Of a stretch of 33,720 bases of DNA, positions 7,828-17,307 are shown one piece after another; position 1 is the first letter of the stretch, and each line of letters opens with the position of its first letter. The notes under the pieces were generated by a model. It did not search any database. It worked only from the letters and a program-made list of their open reading frames with translations, and had not been told where the DNA came from. The translations under genes and the position numbers were made by a program. Source of the DNA: Pirellulales bacterium. Lineage in GTDB: Bacteria; Planctomycetota; Planctomycetia; Pirellulales; JANQPP01. Location: contig JANQPP010000018.1 in assembly GCA_028289405.1 (NCBI GenBank), positions 1 through 33,720 on the forward strand, in the 5' to 3' direction.

Positions 7828-9147
7828 ATGACCATGAATCCTCCGAGCAACGCGCCGCAGCCCACGCCCGTCGTCACTGCCTTTCTCGTGCGGGAGGGGC
7901 ATGTTTTGCTCGCGAAGCGCGGCCGAGAGGTCTCCACGTTCCCCGGCCATTGGGCTGGTATCTCCGGCTACTTGGAAGGGGACGATCCGGTGTGGTGGAG
8001 TGTCGTCGAAGTCTCTGAAGAATGCGACCTCTCGCTGTCGCAATTGATTTTCCGCAATCAAGGCACGACGCTGATCGCCGCAGGACCGGAGGAACAGTCC
8101 TTCGCGGTCCATCCGCTGTTGTTCGACTTGTTGCCCGGAACGGACCCCCGTGCGGATTGGGAAGCGGAACGGTTCCAGTGGGTATCGGCTGAAGACTTGC
8201 TGGCGGACAAATTCCAGCCGGCGGTCCCCCAGCTTGCCGAGGCTTTTCGTGAAGTCTGGCCGCCTCCGCCGCTGAACAAAGCATGGGACGCGAATATCCG
8301 CCTGATTGCGCGATCTCTGCGGGAGGATCGCGCAATGGGCGCGAGTACCTTAGCCCGCACTGCTGTGGCCCATCTGGTTAAATTGCTTTCCGCATTGGAA
8401 GCCGGCGAGCCTTGGGCAGCCCTGCCAGAGAGGCTGGCTCAAGCGACGGAGACGCTCTCCGGGGCGCGTCCGGCGATGCTGCCCTTGAGAAACCTGATGC
8501 GGGAAGTCGCACGCTTGTCCAGTTCGGAGGCGGACTGTCGAGAACTTCGTGACCAGTTGCAAGCCTTGGCCACCCGCGCTGAACAAAACGAACAAGAAAC
8601 CGCGCGGCAAGCGTCAGCAGCCATTCCGCCGGGAAGCCGCGTGATCACCTTAAGCGACTCCGGCACCGTCCGCCAAACATTGCTACAAGCGAAAGACCGC
8701 GTGGAATCGGTCATCGTGGCCGAAGGACGACCGCTGTGCGAAGGCCGGGCCTTGGCGGCGTGGCTTGCTCAGCAGAGGATCCCCGTTACGCTGATCACCG
8801 ACGCGCAAATGGATCGGGCCATGGCCGACGTCTCACTCGTGATATTCGGTGCCGACGCGGTACTCCCCGGGCGAGGCGCGTACAACAAGGTCGGCAGTAC
8901 TCTGTTGGCGCTCGCCGCCCAACGAAGAAGTATCCCCGTGTGGGTCATGGCCGATTCGTTGAAGTTCGCGGGGGACGAAGATTCCTGGCAGGTGTCGCCA
9001 GAGTCGAATCCGCCGGAAGAGGTCTGGGAAGACGCGCCGCCCGGCGTCGACGTTCGAAACGACTACTTCGATTTCGTGTCCGCCCTGTTGATCGACCAGG
9101 TGATCACGGAGCATGGGCCACGTTCGCTGCTCAGGCCGACTCCTTGA
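7828..9147 (+). CDS. Nudix-like / eIF2B-MtnA-like two-domain fusion protein
   Basis: A 439-residue protein. Residues about 10-140 resemble a Nudix hydrolase (TPVVTAFLVREGHVLLAKR, then a GxxxFPGHWAGISGYLE strand), but the Nudix box is degenerate: the EVSEEC helix keeps the paired Glu while the canonical Arg is replaced by Val. The C-terminal half (about 225-420) resembles the eIF2B alpha/beta/delta, MtnA and ribose-1,5-bisphosphate isomerase superfamily: TLSDSGTVRQTL, VAEGRPLCEGRALA, VIFGADAVLPGRGAYNKVGS and ALAAQRRSIPVWV. The GAD...NK core is intact, but the Cys of the isomerase signature is replaced (SDSG). The role may be sugar-phosphate or nucleotide salvage; the substrate is unknown. The ATG at 7828 was chosen over a GTG at 7816; an ATG at 7834 is also possible. 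Its 3' end overlaps the convergent ABC gene by 17 bp. Confidence 0.75.
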   Translation: MTMNPPSNAPQPTPVVTAFLVREGHVLLAKRGREVSTFPGHWAGISGYLEGDDPVWWSVVEVSEECDLSLSQLIFRNQGTTLIAAGPEEQSFAVHPLLFDLLPGTDPRADWEAERFQWVSAEDLLADKFQPAVPQLAEAFREVWPPPPLNKAWDANIRLIARSLREDRAMGASTLARTAVAHLVKLLSALEAGEPWAALPERLAQATETLSGARPAMLPLRNLMREVARLSSSEADCRELRDQLQALATRAEQNEQETARQASAAIPPGSRVITLSDSGTVRQTLLQAKDRVESVIVAEGRPLCEGRALAAWLAQQRIPVTLITDAQMDRAMADVSLVIFGADAVLPGRGAYNKVGSTLLALAAQRRSIPVWVMADSLKFAGDEDSWQVSPESNPPEEVWEDAPPGVDVRNDYFDFVSALLIDQVITEHGPRSLLRPTP

Positions 9148-11128
9148 GTTCGGACTGGTGCAGCCGCTGGTAGAACTCGCAGCGGGCAAGCAATTCGCCA
9201 TGCGTGCCGTGGTCCACGATCCGGCCCGCGTCGAGCACCAAAATCGATTGCGCCAGAGCCAAGGTTTGCACGCGGTGCGTGATGATGATCGCCATCCGCT
9301 GCCGCACGAAACGTTCGAGCACGTTGTGAATCAGTTGCTCGCTTTCCAGATCGATTTGGCTGGTGGCTTCATCGAGAATCAGGATCTCCGGGTCCCGCAA
9401 GATGGCCCGGGCCAGCGCGATCCGCTGCCGCTGTCCGCCGGAAAGACGGTTGCCTTGTGGGCCGACCACGGTGTCGTAGCCTCGGGACAGCTTCTGCTCG
9501 ATGAAGCGGTGCGCATGGGCCTGCCGCGCGGCTTCGATGACCTCTTCGCGTGACGCGCTGGGAGAACCGTAGCGAATATTGTTGAGCACGGTGTCGTCGA
9601 AGAGCATGGTCTCTTGGGTCACCACGCTGATCCGCCGCCGCAGGTCTTGCCGGCGAAGCTGCCGCAGGTCGATCCCGTTCAGCAGGATCCGGCCCGCCTG
9701 GGGGTCGTAAAAGCGGGGAATCAGGCCGCTCAACGTCGTCTTGCCGCAGCCATTGGTTCCCACGATGGCCAGCGTCCGTGCCGCTGGAACGCGAAGGTTG
9801 ATATCGTGCAGGACCGGCTTGTCCGGCGAATAACCGAAGGAGACGTTTTCCAATACCAGGTCACGCAGGGGGAGTTGCAGCGTGGCAGGTTTCATCGGAT
9901 CCATGATCCGGGGCCGCCGGTCCATCGATTGGTAAATGCGGTCCGCCGCGGCCGCCGCGCGCTGCAACTGCGCGAATACTTCGGACAGCTTCCGCGCGGG
10001 ATCACTCACGCCGGCCAGCAACCCGAAAAATAACAACAGCGAACTCGTGCTCAAGGGCCGGGTGGTCATGCGGATGCCCAGCAGATGCGTCTCTTGATTA
10101 AGCACCAAGTAGGCCCCGCCGATGATCGCCAGCGAGATCATGGAGATACCCATCAGTTCCGTGGTGGGCCGGACCAGCGCGTTATAGACCGAGATCCGCA
10201 TCGTCTTGCGGAAGTATTGTTTGGCGTTCAAGTGAAAACGGCGGCGTTCGAAGCGCTCCATCGTGAACGCCTTGACCAGTTTGATGCCGGTCAGTGTCTC
10301 CGCCAGGATTTGATAGAGCTGCGCCATCTCCTCCATCGCGCGACGGTTGGCCCGTTTCAGGGAACTCCGCAAACGGTTGATCAGGAACACGGCCACCGGA
10401 GTGACCAATAAGGAAAACAACAACAAGCGTGGGCAGATGTACGCGGCGCCGGTCAGGCAGACGAGCGCCTTCAACGGTTCCCGGATCGCCTTGCCCAACA
10501 GGATATGCACGCCCGTGGAGAGGCTATCCAGGTCGTACGTGAAGCGGCTCATCAGGTCTTGCGTGCCATGGTTGCCAAACGCCTCCAGGTCGAGCCGGAG
10601 CGTGCGGCGATAAAACTCCTTGCGGAGATTCATGGTCACCAGGTTGGTCACGCGGTCGGCCAGGATGGAACTGGCCACCAGAAAGATGTCCTTGAGGAAG
10701 GTTCCCGCCACGAGCAAGGCCACGACCCAGATCAGCGTGCGGAAAGGTGTCCGGGGGAGATACTGGTCAATGTAGGGCTGGAGAAATTGGTATCGCTGGA
10801 GCGCGAACTGTTCCGCTTCCAACTGATCCTGGACATGCGCCAGTTCGCGCTGTGCGAGCCTGCGCTCTTGAGGGTCCGCTTGCTCGAGGGCCGTTTCCCA
10901 GCGCCGGGCTTCGCTCGCCAGATTCCGTTGACGATCTTGGCTCTTGTCGATTTCCTCGGCGACCCAATCTTGCAAGCTCTGTTTCTCGAACACCACTTCC
11001 ACGAAGGGATAGACGGTGCCGATGTTGGCTCCCCACAGCAGCGCCACCATCAACGCGCACGCCATGGCGCCGAGCAGCGTCCAAGGGTGTCGCAGCGCCA
11101 AGCGTGTGGCGCGAAGAAAATTCTTCAT
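9131..11128 (-). CDS. ABC exporter, fused permease-ATPase (MsbA/lipid-exporter type) with coiled-coil loop
   Basis: A 665-residue half-transporter with an N-terminal six-helix transmembrane domain and a C-terminal nucleotide-binding domain. Walker A is GTNGCGKT (457-464), signature LSGGQ (562-566), Walker B ILILDE (582-587) and H-loop His618, all intact. The family exports lipids, polysaccharide precursors or drugs across the inner membrane as a homodimer. Unusually, the loop after the first membrane segment (about 48-120) is a long, charged, heptad-like stretch rich in Glu, Gln and Arg, predicting a periplasmic coiled coil. The gene is divergent from the TetR-RND operon across a 193-bp region with two palindromes, so it may share regulation. 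The substrate cannot be read from the sequence. Confidence 0.93.
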   Translation of the reverse strand: MKNFLRATRLALRHPWTLLGAMACALMVALLWGANIGTVYPFVEVVFEKQSLQDWVAEEIDKSQDRQRNLASEARRWETALEQADPQERRLAQRELAHVQDQLEAEQFALQRYQFLQPYIDQYLPRTPFRTLIWVVALLVAGTFLKDIFLVASSILADRVTNLVTMNLRKEFYRRTLRLDLEAFGNHGTQDLMSRFTYDLDSLSTGVHILLGKAIREPLKALVCLTGAAYICPRLLLFSLLVTPVAVFLINRLRSSLKRANRRAMEEMAQLYQILAETLTGIKLVKAFTMERFERRRFHLNAKQYFRKTMRISVYNALVRPTTELMGISMISLAIIGGAYLVLNQETHLLGIRMTTRPLSTSSLLLFFGLLAGVSDPARKLSEVFAQLQRAAAAADRIYQSMDRRPRIMDPMKPATLQLPLRDLVLENVSFGYSPDKPVLHDINLRVPAARTLAIVGTNGCGKTTLSGLIPRFYDPQAGRILLNGIDLRQLRRQDLRRRISVVTQETMLFDDTVLNNIRYGSPSASREEVIEAARQAHAHRFIEQKLSRGYDTVVGPQGNRLSGGQRQRIALARAILRDPEILILDEATSQIDLESEQLIHNVLERFVRQRMAIIITHRVQTLALAQSILVLDAGRIVDHGTHGELLARCEFYQRLHQSELKESA

Positions 11129-11184
11129 CCGTGAAGCCGCCGCGTGGACAAGAAGTTGGGCCGATCTAAGAGCTGGATCCGAAT

Positions 11185-11204
11185 CTCCGCAGTTGATTGC
11201 GGAG
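11185..11204. promoter_or_regulatory. Inverted repeat in the ABC/TetR divergent region
   Basis: CTCCGCA (11185-11191) and TGCGGAG (11198-11204) form a perfect 7-bp-arm dyad around GTTGAT. It lies 57 bp upstream of the ABC exporter start, one base before the 11206-11220 palindrome. It may be an operator, or an RNA hairpin in the ABC leader. Confidence 0.35.
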
Positions 11205-11205
11205 C

Positions 11206-11220
11206 GATTTGTAACAAATC
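11206..11220. promoter_or_regulatory. 15-bp perfect palindrome, candidate TetR operator
   Basis: GATTTGT-A-ACAAATC (11206-11220) is an exact dyad around a single base, the length and symmetry typical of TetR-family operators. It lies between the ABC exporter gene (78 bp away) and the TetR gene (101 bp away), where one bound repressor could affect one or both divergent units. That the neighbouring TetR protein binds here is inference. Confidence 0.45.
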
Positions 11221-11283
11221 CGGGTTATGAGGCCAAGATCGCCCCGTTTGCGGGCCGATAGAACAAAAATGCAGAATAGCGCC

Positions 11284-11312
11284 TTGTCATTTTTTGACGC
11301 AGCGCCAATAAT
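11284..11312 (+). promoter_or_regulatory. Promoter of the TetR-RND operon
   Basis: TTGTCA (11284-11289), a 17-bp spacer and AATAAT (11307-11312) end only 9 bp before the ATG at 11322. Transcription would begin within a few bases of the start codon, so the TetR mRNA would be nearly leaderless, consistent with the absence of a Shine-Dalgarno. Confidence 0.45.
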
Positions 11313-11321
11313 TGAAATATC

Positions 11322-12041
11322 ATGACCATGACACGCAAACAACGTGAAATTCAAGCCCGGGAAGCCCAAATCCTGGAAGTGGCTCGCGATATCCTCTTAC
11401 AAGATGGCTACTTAGGGCTCAACATGGACCGTATTGCGGTCCGCATGGAGTATTCCAAGGGGACCATCTACCAGCATTTCGGCTGCAAAGAAGATATCAT
11501 CCTGGCGCTAGCTAACTTGGCCCAAGAGAAGCGGTTACAGCTTTTCTCCCGTGCCGCCGAGTTTCGTGGCGGTTCTCGGGAGCGGGTCACCGCCATTGGC
11601 CGGGCATCGGAGTTGTTTTTCGAGCAGTATCCCTATTATTTCAAGGCGGAGCAGATCATCCGGTCCGCATCGCTGTGGGAAAAAACCTCCGAGGAAAGGC
11701 GAGATTTGATGCGCCGCTGCGAAGTCGGCTGCCTCGCCGTCGTGGGGGGAGTGGTGCGGGACGGTCTGGCGCAGGGAGATTTGGAGCTTCCGCCCGAAAT
11801 GTCCCCCGAGGATCTGGTGTTCGGCATGTGGTCTTGCCATTTGGGAGCCTTTTCCATCATCTCCACGAGCCAATCCCTGCCCGAAATCGGTATCGCCCAA
11901 CCGGTTGCCGCGCTGCGGCTGGCGACCACCATGCTGTTGGACGGCTATCGTTGGCGTCCTTTGTCCTCCGAGCATGATTATTCCGCTGTCCTCAACCGAG
12001 TCGATGAGGAGGTGTTTCACGATGAGCTGGCGACCGCTTAA
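11322..12041 (+). CDS. TetR/AcrR-family transcriptional regulator
   Basis: A 239-residue regulator. Residues about 10-60 form the TetR helix-turn-helix: REAQILEVARDILLQDGY, LNMDRIAVRMEYSKGTIYQHFGCKEDII, matching the family signature of helices 2-4. The C-terminal ligand-binding domain is variable and gives no clue to the effector. It is the first gene of an operon with an RND adaptor and pump: the adaptor ATG lies inside its last codons (20-bp overlap). By analogy with AcrR/MexL-type systems it probably represses the pump and itself, released by a pump substrate. A candidate operator is at 11206-11220. An ATG two codons further (11328) is an alternative start. Confidence 0.93.
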   Translation: MTMTRKQREIQAREAQILEVARDILLQDGYLGLNMDRIAVRMEYSKGTIYQHFGCKEDIILALANLAQEKRLQLFSRAAEFRGGSRERVTAIGRASELFFEQYPYYFKAEQIIRSASLWEKTSEERRDLMRRCEVGCLAVVGGVVRDGLAQGDLELPPEMSPEDLVFGMWSCHLGAFSIISTSQSLPEIGIAQPVAALRLATTMLLDGYRWRPLSSEHDYSAVLNRVDEEVFHDELATA

Positions 12042-13371
12042 TAAACCGGCGAATTTTTTTGGAAATAAATTGACGGAGCGTCAGTTCTTGACGCGGCGTA
12101 CGGGGCTCCTCCTCACCGGAGGCCTGATTGCCGTGGTCGGAGCGGCCTCTTATCTGCAAGGAGATGCGGAGAGCTCCGTGTTGCCCGAGGAATCGGCGCT
12201 GCCCATGCCGGTCGCCGTGGCTTCGTTGAGCAAATCGGAAACGTTTCACAGGGAGCGGGATTATGCGGGCACGGTCGTCGCGCGGCGGACCAGCGACTTG
12301 AGCTTCGAGCAGGTGGGGCGCTTGGAGCGGATCCATGTCCAGGAGGGAGAACCGGTTGACGCCGGGCAGCTTCTCGCTGAATTGGACACCAACGCGCTCC
12401 AGGCCCAACGCCGGGAACTGGAGGCTCAGCTCGCCGAAGCGGAAGCGGTGCTGGCTGAACGGCTGGCGGGGCCGCGTGAGGAGAAGATTGTGGCAGCCCG
12501 GGCGGAGGTTCGCCGGCTCACGGCCATGCGGAACCTGGACACGGCTCAATTGAAACGCATGACCACGCTCCGCCGGAGCAAAACGGTTACCGAGGAAGAA
12601 TACGACCAGGCCCGCTTCGGGCTGGATGCGACGAGCGCGCAGCTTGAATTCGCCGAAACTCAACTCGAAGAACTGCTCAACGGCACACGGCAAGAACAGA
12701 TCGATTCCCAGCGGGCGGTGGTCGGGCGGTTGCAAGCCTCGATCGAGCGGATCGATGTCGATTTGGCGAAGAGCCGTTTGACCGCCCCCTTCGCGGGCCG
12801 GATCGCCTCGCGGATGGTGGATGAGGGGACGATTGTCTCGATCGGATCTCCCATTTTGCGGCTCGTCGAGCAACAAGCGTTGGAAGCCTGGATCGGACTT
12901 CCCGCTGCCACCATTGCCCACTTGGATTTGGAAGCACCGCACGACTTGCGTTCCGCGGGCCGGGATTGGAAGGGTACGCAGGGACGTCTGCTTCCAGAAT
13001 TGGATCCGGCCACGCGAACACGCACGGTGGTTTTCGATCTGCCGGACGATGCCGAGGAAATTCTCGCTCCCGGCCAAACCATTCGGCTCAAAGTTAGGGA
13101 AGAAATCGCCAAGCCGGGATTTTGGCTCCCGGTCACCGCGCTCATCCGCGGCACGCGCGGCCTGTGGTCTTGCTATGCGGTAATGGAGAGCCCTGAAGAA
13201 GACTCGATTTTGCAGCGACGGGATGTCGAAATCCTGCACACCGATGGCGAGCAGGCTTTCGTGCGCGGAACGCTTTCAGATGGCGAACTCATCGTGACCG
13301 CCGGCACGCATCGCTTGGTCGCGGGGCAGCGGGTCACTGTGATGGATCCTTCCGGAAATTGGACCCCGTGA
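12022..13371 (+). CDS. RND efflux periplasmic adaptor (membrane fusion protein)
   Basis: A 449-residue adaptor of the HlyD/AcrA family. The ATG at 12022 was chosen because GAGGAGG (12006-12012) stands 9 nt before it; the frame is open further upstream but without such a site. Residues about 27-45 are a membrane anchor (TGLLLTGGLIAVVGAASYL). A barrel-sandwich/lipoyl half (SFEQVGRLERIHVQEGEPVDAGQLLAELD) is followed by a long coiled-coil hairpin rich in Glu, Ala, Arg and Leu (about 130-245), the second lipoyl half (LTAPFAGRIASRMVDEGTIV) and the beta-barrel. The anchor is a transmembrane helix rather than a lipobox. It bridges the inner-membrane pump and an outer-membrane channel; no channel gene is present in the operon. 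Confidence 0.93.
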   Translation: MSWRPLNKPANFFGNKLTERQFLTRRTGLLLTGGLIAVVGAASYLQGDAESSVLPEESALPMPVAVASLSKSETFHRERDYAGTVVARRTSDLSFEQVGRLERIHVQEGEPVDAGQLLAELDTNALQAQRRELEAQLAEAEAVLAERLAGPREEKIVAARAEVRRLTAMRNLDTAQLKRMTTLRRSKTVTEEEYDQARFGLDATSAQLEFAETQLEELLNGTRQEQIDSQRAVVGRLQASIERIDVDLAKSRLTAPFAGRIASRMVDEGTIVSIGSPILRLVEQQALEAWIGLPAATIAHLDLEAPHDLRSAGRDWKGTQGRLLPELDPATRTRTVVFDLPDDAEEILAPGQTIRLKVREEIAKPGFWLPVTALIRGTRGLWSCYAVMESPEEDSILQRRDVEILHTDGEQAFVRGTLSDGELIVTAGTHRLVAGQRVTVMDPSGNWTP

Positions 13372-13438
13372 CAGATTCCTTAATGAACGATTGAGCCAAG
13401 ACGTACACACCAAACAATTCCATGAAGGGAAAAGAGCC

Positions 13439-16400
13439 ATGTTGAATTTGTTTTATCGAGACAAACGGCTCTTGGCCCTCGTGGTCTGTTTGATCTTGGT
13501 TTCGGGACTTTCGTCTATCTACGTGCTGCCACGGTTGGAAGATCCCGTGCTCACGGAGCGGGCGGCCACGGTGAACACGCGGCTGCCCGGCGCTTCGCCC
13601 GAACGGGTCGAGTCGTTAGTGACCGAGAAGATCGAGGAAGAGCTGCAAGAGATCGAGGAGATCAAGGAGATTCGCTCGATCTCACGTCTGGGCATCTCCA
13701 CGATCAGCATCGAGCTGAAAGACAACGTCTATGAGTCGGATCAAGTTTGGTCCCGCGTGAGGGACCAAATCGATGACGCGGCGCCGCTGCTGCCCGCCGA
13801 GGCGAGCGAGCCCGACTTTGAAATTCAGGACGTCAAGGCGTATGCCCTGATCTTGGCCCTCTCCTGGGCATATGATGGCCCGCCCAACTACGCGATTCTC
13901 AGCCGCTGGGCTGAGAGGCTGGAGGACGCGCTGCGGGGCGTGCCGGGTACGGAAACCGTGGACACGTTTGGCGACCCCGGGGAAGAGATCACCGTCAAGC
14001 CGGATCCGCATCGCCTGGCCCAACTCCGTTTGTCGGCGGCGGACCTGGCGAGCCAACTCAGCGAAAGCGACGCGAAAGTGGCGGCCGGGCTCGTCCGATC
14101 GCGGCAAGGCAATCTGATTCTGGAGGTCGATGGGGAACTGGATTCCCTAGAGCGGGTGGCCCGCACGCCGATCCGGCTCGACAATACCGGCACGGCGTTC
14201 GTCTCGCTAGCCGATATCGCCACGATCGAAAAAGGCATTCCCGATCCTCCTTCCAGTTTGGCGATCATCGAAGGCGAACCGGCCGTGGCCCTGGCGATCT
14301 TCGTGCAAGCCGACCGCCGCATCGATCAGTGGACCCGAAACGCCGACGAAATGTTGCAAGGCTTTCGCGAGACCCTCCCGCCCGGCCTGGAACTACGCAC
14401 CGTCTTCACGCAGACGACGTACGTGGAAGCCAGGCTCACGGACCTGGTCGGAAATCTGCTGCTGGGAGGCGCGGCGGTCGTGGCCGTGATCTTCGTGATG
14501 ATGGGGGGCCGCGCCGCCTTCGTGGTGGGCATGACGCTTCCGTTGGCATCCTTGATGGTCATCGCCGGCATGCGGATCCTGGAAATTCCCGTCCACCAGA
14601 TGTCGGTAACGGGCCTGATCATCGCCCTTGGCCTGTTGATCGACAACGCGATCATCATGGTGGACGAAGTAAACCACTTTCTGCACGAGGGGCATTCGCC
14701 CCCTTCGGCGGTGGCCCGAACCGTGCGGCGGATGGCGGTGCCGCTGGCCGGCTCCACCTTCACCACGGCGTTGGCTTTCGCGCCGATCGCGTTGATGCCC
14801 GGCCCCGCCGGCGAATTCGTGGGCTCGATCGCCATCAGTGTGATTTTGGCCATCTTCAGCTCGCTGATGTTGGCGCTCACGGTCACGCCGGCCATGGCGG
14901 CGCTGCTCGACCGAGGCGGCTCCGAAAATGCAAACGGCCACTGGTGGAGCCACGGTCTGGCGGTGCCCCGTTTGACCGAGGCGTATCGCGGAGTGCTTCA
15001 CGCGCTCTTTACTCGGCCCTGGCTAGCAGTCGCATTGGGATTGATTTTGCCGCTGCTAGGCTTTTGGAAGGCCGGGCAGTTGACCGAACAATTCTTCCCG
15101 CCCGCCGACCGCGACCAATTCCAGATCGAGTTGGAACTGCCCACACAAGCCACGATGGCTCAAACGCGGGAAACCGTGCTCAGTCTGCGGGAAAGGCTGC
15201 TGGAACATCCCCGGATCGAGGCGGTTGACTGGTTCCTGGGCGAAAGCGCCCCCTCGTTCTATTACAACGTCATTTCGAAGAACCAGAACACGCCATTTTA
15301 CGCGCAGGCATTGGTCAAAGCGGATTCCAAGGAAGGCACCTCGGAGCTGATTGACGAGTTGCAGCGGCAGCTTGATCGCGAGTTTCCCAGCACGCGCCCT
15401 TTGGTACGGCAACTCGAACAGGGCCCTCCCTTCGAGGCGCCGATCGAAGTCCGTGTGTTTGGACCCGATCTCGACCGGCTGCGGGAGATGGGCCGCGAGA
15501 TCCGCGCCGTGCTCGCGAGCCTGCCGAAGGTGACGCATACTCGGGCGGATCTCTCCGAAGCGCTGCCGAAGATCGCGCTCAAGGTGGACGAGGAGGAAGC
15601 CCGCCTGGCCGGTTTGAGCCAAGTGGCGATCGCCCGGCAATTGGACACGACCCTGGAAGGAGCCCTAGGCGGCTCGGTGCTGGAGGAGATCGAGGAGTTG
15701 CCGGTGCGGGTCCGTGTGGGGGAAGGGCAACGGACGGATCTCGACCGCGTCGCTTCGTTGGGACTGATGTCTCCGGCGCTGGCGGGACGAGTGGATGCGC
15801 CCGTCGCCTCCGCGCCCCTCTCCGCGCTGGCGGAAGTGACGTTGGTCCCTGACGTGGCGGCCATCGCCCGTTTCAACGGACAACGCATGAACGAAGTGAA
15901 GGCGTTTCTGCGTGCCGGGACTTTGCCGGCGGAAACCTTGACCGCCTTTCAAGAAGCCTGGTCCGAAGTGGGAACCGATCTGCCTCCCGGCTATCGTCTG
16001 GAATTTGCCGGCGAAGCGGCGAAACGGGACGACGCCGTGGCCAATCTGCTCTCCAGCGTGAGCGTGCTGGCGGTGCTGATGGCGGCCACGCTGGTGCTCT
16101 CCTTCGGTTCATTTCGCATGGCGGGGACGATCGGCATGGTCGGCTTTCTTTCGGCGGGGCTCGGCATGGGTTCCCTGTGGCTTTTCGAGTACCCGTTCGG
16201 CTTCATGGCGATCGTGGGTACGATGGGCCTCATCGGCGTGGCTATCAACGACTCGATCGTGGTCCTCGCGGCGCTCCGAGAGAATCAGGCAGCGCGGCAG
16301 GGGCAGCCGGAAGCCGTGCGGGATGTGGTCCATCGCGCCACGCGGCATGTGCTGGCCACCACTTTCACCACCGTGGCTGGATTCGCGCCTCTGGTCTTGG

Positions 16401-16648
16401 GGGGTGGTGGATTTTGGCCGCCGCTGGCCGTGACTATCGCCTGCGGCGTGTTCGGTGCCACCTTGTTGGCGCTGATCTTCAGCCCGTCGGTATACATTCT
16501 CTCCATGTGCCGAGCCGGCTGCCGTGAGCAACCCGCCAAAGTACCGGAAATCGAAGCGGAACCTGCCGACGAACTGCCATTGGCCCCAGCTCATGGAAAG
16601 TTGGCCGCGTTCGGCTTCGCGAAATTGTGGCCGACATCCACCCAGTGA
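13439..16648 (+). CDS. RND-family multidrug/solute efflux transporter (AcrB/MMPL superfamily)
   Basis: A 1069-residue proton-driven inner-membrane pump with the usual internal duplication: TM1 near the N-terminus, large periplasmic loops after TM1 and TM7, and TM clusters around residues 330-500 and 860-1010. The TM4 motif reads [15 protein letters not shown], keeping the first relay Asp (Asp402) and having Asn403 where AcrB has a second Asp, as in many RND subfamilies. The second half has [24 protein letters not shown] at 13391 could extend the protein by 16 residues; the ATG at 13439, with GGGAAAAGAG upstream and the typical [11 protein letters not shown] start, is preferred. It is cotranscribed with TetR and the adaptor. 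The 3' end overlaps the convergent DUF1559 gene by 58 bp. Confidence 0.95.
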   Translation: MLNLFYRDKRLLALVVCLILVSGLSSIYVLPRLEDPVLTERAATVNTRLPGASPERVESLVTEKIEEELQEIEEIKEIRSISRLGISTISIELKDNVYESDQVWSRVRDQIDDAAPLLPAEASEPDFEIQDVKAYALILALSWAYDGPPNYAILSRWAERLEDALRGVPGTETVDTFGDPGEEITVKPDPHRLAQLRLSAADLASQLSESDAKVAAGLVRSRQGNLILEVDGELDSLERVARTPIRLDNTGTAFVSLADIATIEKGIPDPPSSLAIIEGEPAVALAIFVQADRRIDQWTRNADEMLQGFRETLPPGLELRTVFTQTTYVEARLTDLVGNLLLGGAAVVAVIFVMMGGRAAFVVGMTLPLASLMVIAGMRILEIPVHQMSVTGLIIALGLLIDNAIIMVDEVNHFLHEGHSPPSAVARTVRRMAVPLAGSTFTTALAFAPIALMPGPAGEFVGSIAISVILAIFSSLMLALTVTPAMAALLDRGGSENANGHWWSHGLAVPRLTEAYRGVLHALFTRPWLAVALGLILPLLGFWKAGQLTEQFFPPADRDQFQIELELPTQATMAQTRETVLSLRERLLEHPRIEAVDWFLGESAPSFYYNVISKNQNTPFYAQALVKADSKEGTSELIDELQRQLDREFPSTRPLVRQLEQGPPFEAPIEVRVFGPDLDRLREMGREIRAVLASLPKVTHTRADLSEALPKIALKVDEEEARLAGLSQVAIARQLDTTLEGALGGSVLEEIEELPVRVRVGEGQRTDLDRVASLGLMSPALAGRVDAPVASAPLSALAEVTLVPDVAAIARFNGQRMNEVKAFLRAGTLPAETLTAFQEAWSEVGTDLPPGYRLEFAGEAAKRDDAVANLLSSVSVLAVLMAATLVLSFGSFRMAGTIGMVGFLSAGLGMGSLWLFEYPFGFMAIVGTMGLIGVAINDSIVVLAALRENQAARQGQPEAVRDVVHRATRHVLATTFTTVAGFAPLVLGGGGFWPPLAVTIACGVFGATLLALIFSPSVYILSMCRAGCREQPAKVPEIEAEPADELPLAPAHGKLAAFGFAKLWPTSTQ

Positions 16649-17307
16649 CGGATGACCTCCACGGGAATGGCCGCCACGTGCCCGTCGGCGAAGAGATAAT
16701 TCGCCACGGAGTTCTGATGGCGTCGCGGCGCGATTTCTTGCAGCAAATCGATCCAGACCGTTCCCCGCTGGAGATTCCGTTCGCTGAACCACTCGGACGC
16801 ATGGGTGTGCTCGAAGTAGAAGGATTCCGGGTCGCGAAAATCGGAACCTTCGAAGACCATGATGGTCTGGGTCGTCGCGTCCAATTCATCAATGCGATGC
16901 ACCGCCTCGGGAAGCGGCAAGGAGACATAGTCGTTCAGGACGTAGCTCGTCCCGCGATATTGCACCCGGATTCGCCCGTTGGGATCGCTCGGACAAATGC
17001 GGATCTGGTCGACCTTCTCCGTATAGGGCGCCAGCGTATAGACCCACGATTCCCGTTCATCTCCGTGGAAGGTTTTGGGAAATCGTCCTTGGTGGGCGTT
17101 GCCAAACATGGCGATGGCCAGCCCGATCTGCCGCAAGTTGTTCGCGCACTGCGTCCTCCTGGCTGCCTCGCGGGCACTTTGCACCGCGGGCAGCAGCAGG
17201 GAAACGAGCACGCCGATGATCGCCACGACGACCAACAACTCCACGAGCGTCATTCCGGCGCGGCGTGGCATCGGCGTGCTTCGGGCTTGGAATACGCGTT
17301 CAGCCAT
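16591..17307 (-). CDS. DUF1559 pseudopilin-like secreted protein (short form)
   Basis: A 238-residue protein of the planctomycete-expanded DUF1559 family. A type IV prepilin-like signal is present: RRAG followed by [20 protein letters not shown] (about 16-39), with cleavage expected after Gly18. [20 protein letters not shown] follows, as in all members, and the C-terminal segment [13 protein letters not shown] is a variant of the family's (A/C)DGSV motif. It is shorter than the usual 300-350 residues. The start overlaps the stop of the CHRD gene by 8 bp (ATGGCTGA), so translation is probably coupled. The last 58 bp overlap the RND pump gene on the other strand. The cellular role of the family is not established; a pseudopilus or surface fibre is plausible. 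Confidence 0.9.
   Translation of the reverse strand: MAERVFQARSTPMPRRAGMTLVELLVVVAIIGVLVSLLLPAVQSAREAARRTQCANNLRQIGLAIAMFGNAHQGRFPKTFHGDERESWVYTLAPYTEKVDQIRICPSDPNGRIRVQYRGTSYVLNDYVSLPLPEAVHRIDELDATTQTIMVFEGSDFRDPESFYFEHTHASEWFSERNLQRGTVWIDLLQEIAPRRHQNSVANYLFADGHVAAIPVEVIRHWVDVGHNFAKPNAANFP

Noticed and set aside
11992..13239. 415-codon open frame antisense to the RND adaptor
   Set aside because: A shadow of the adaptor gene; composition bias explains the lack of stops.
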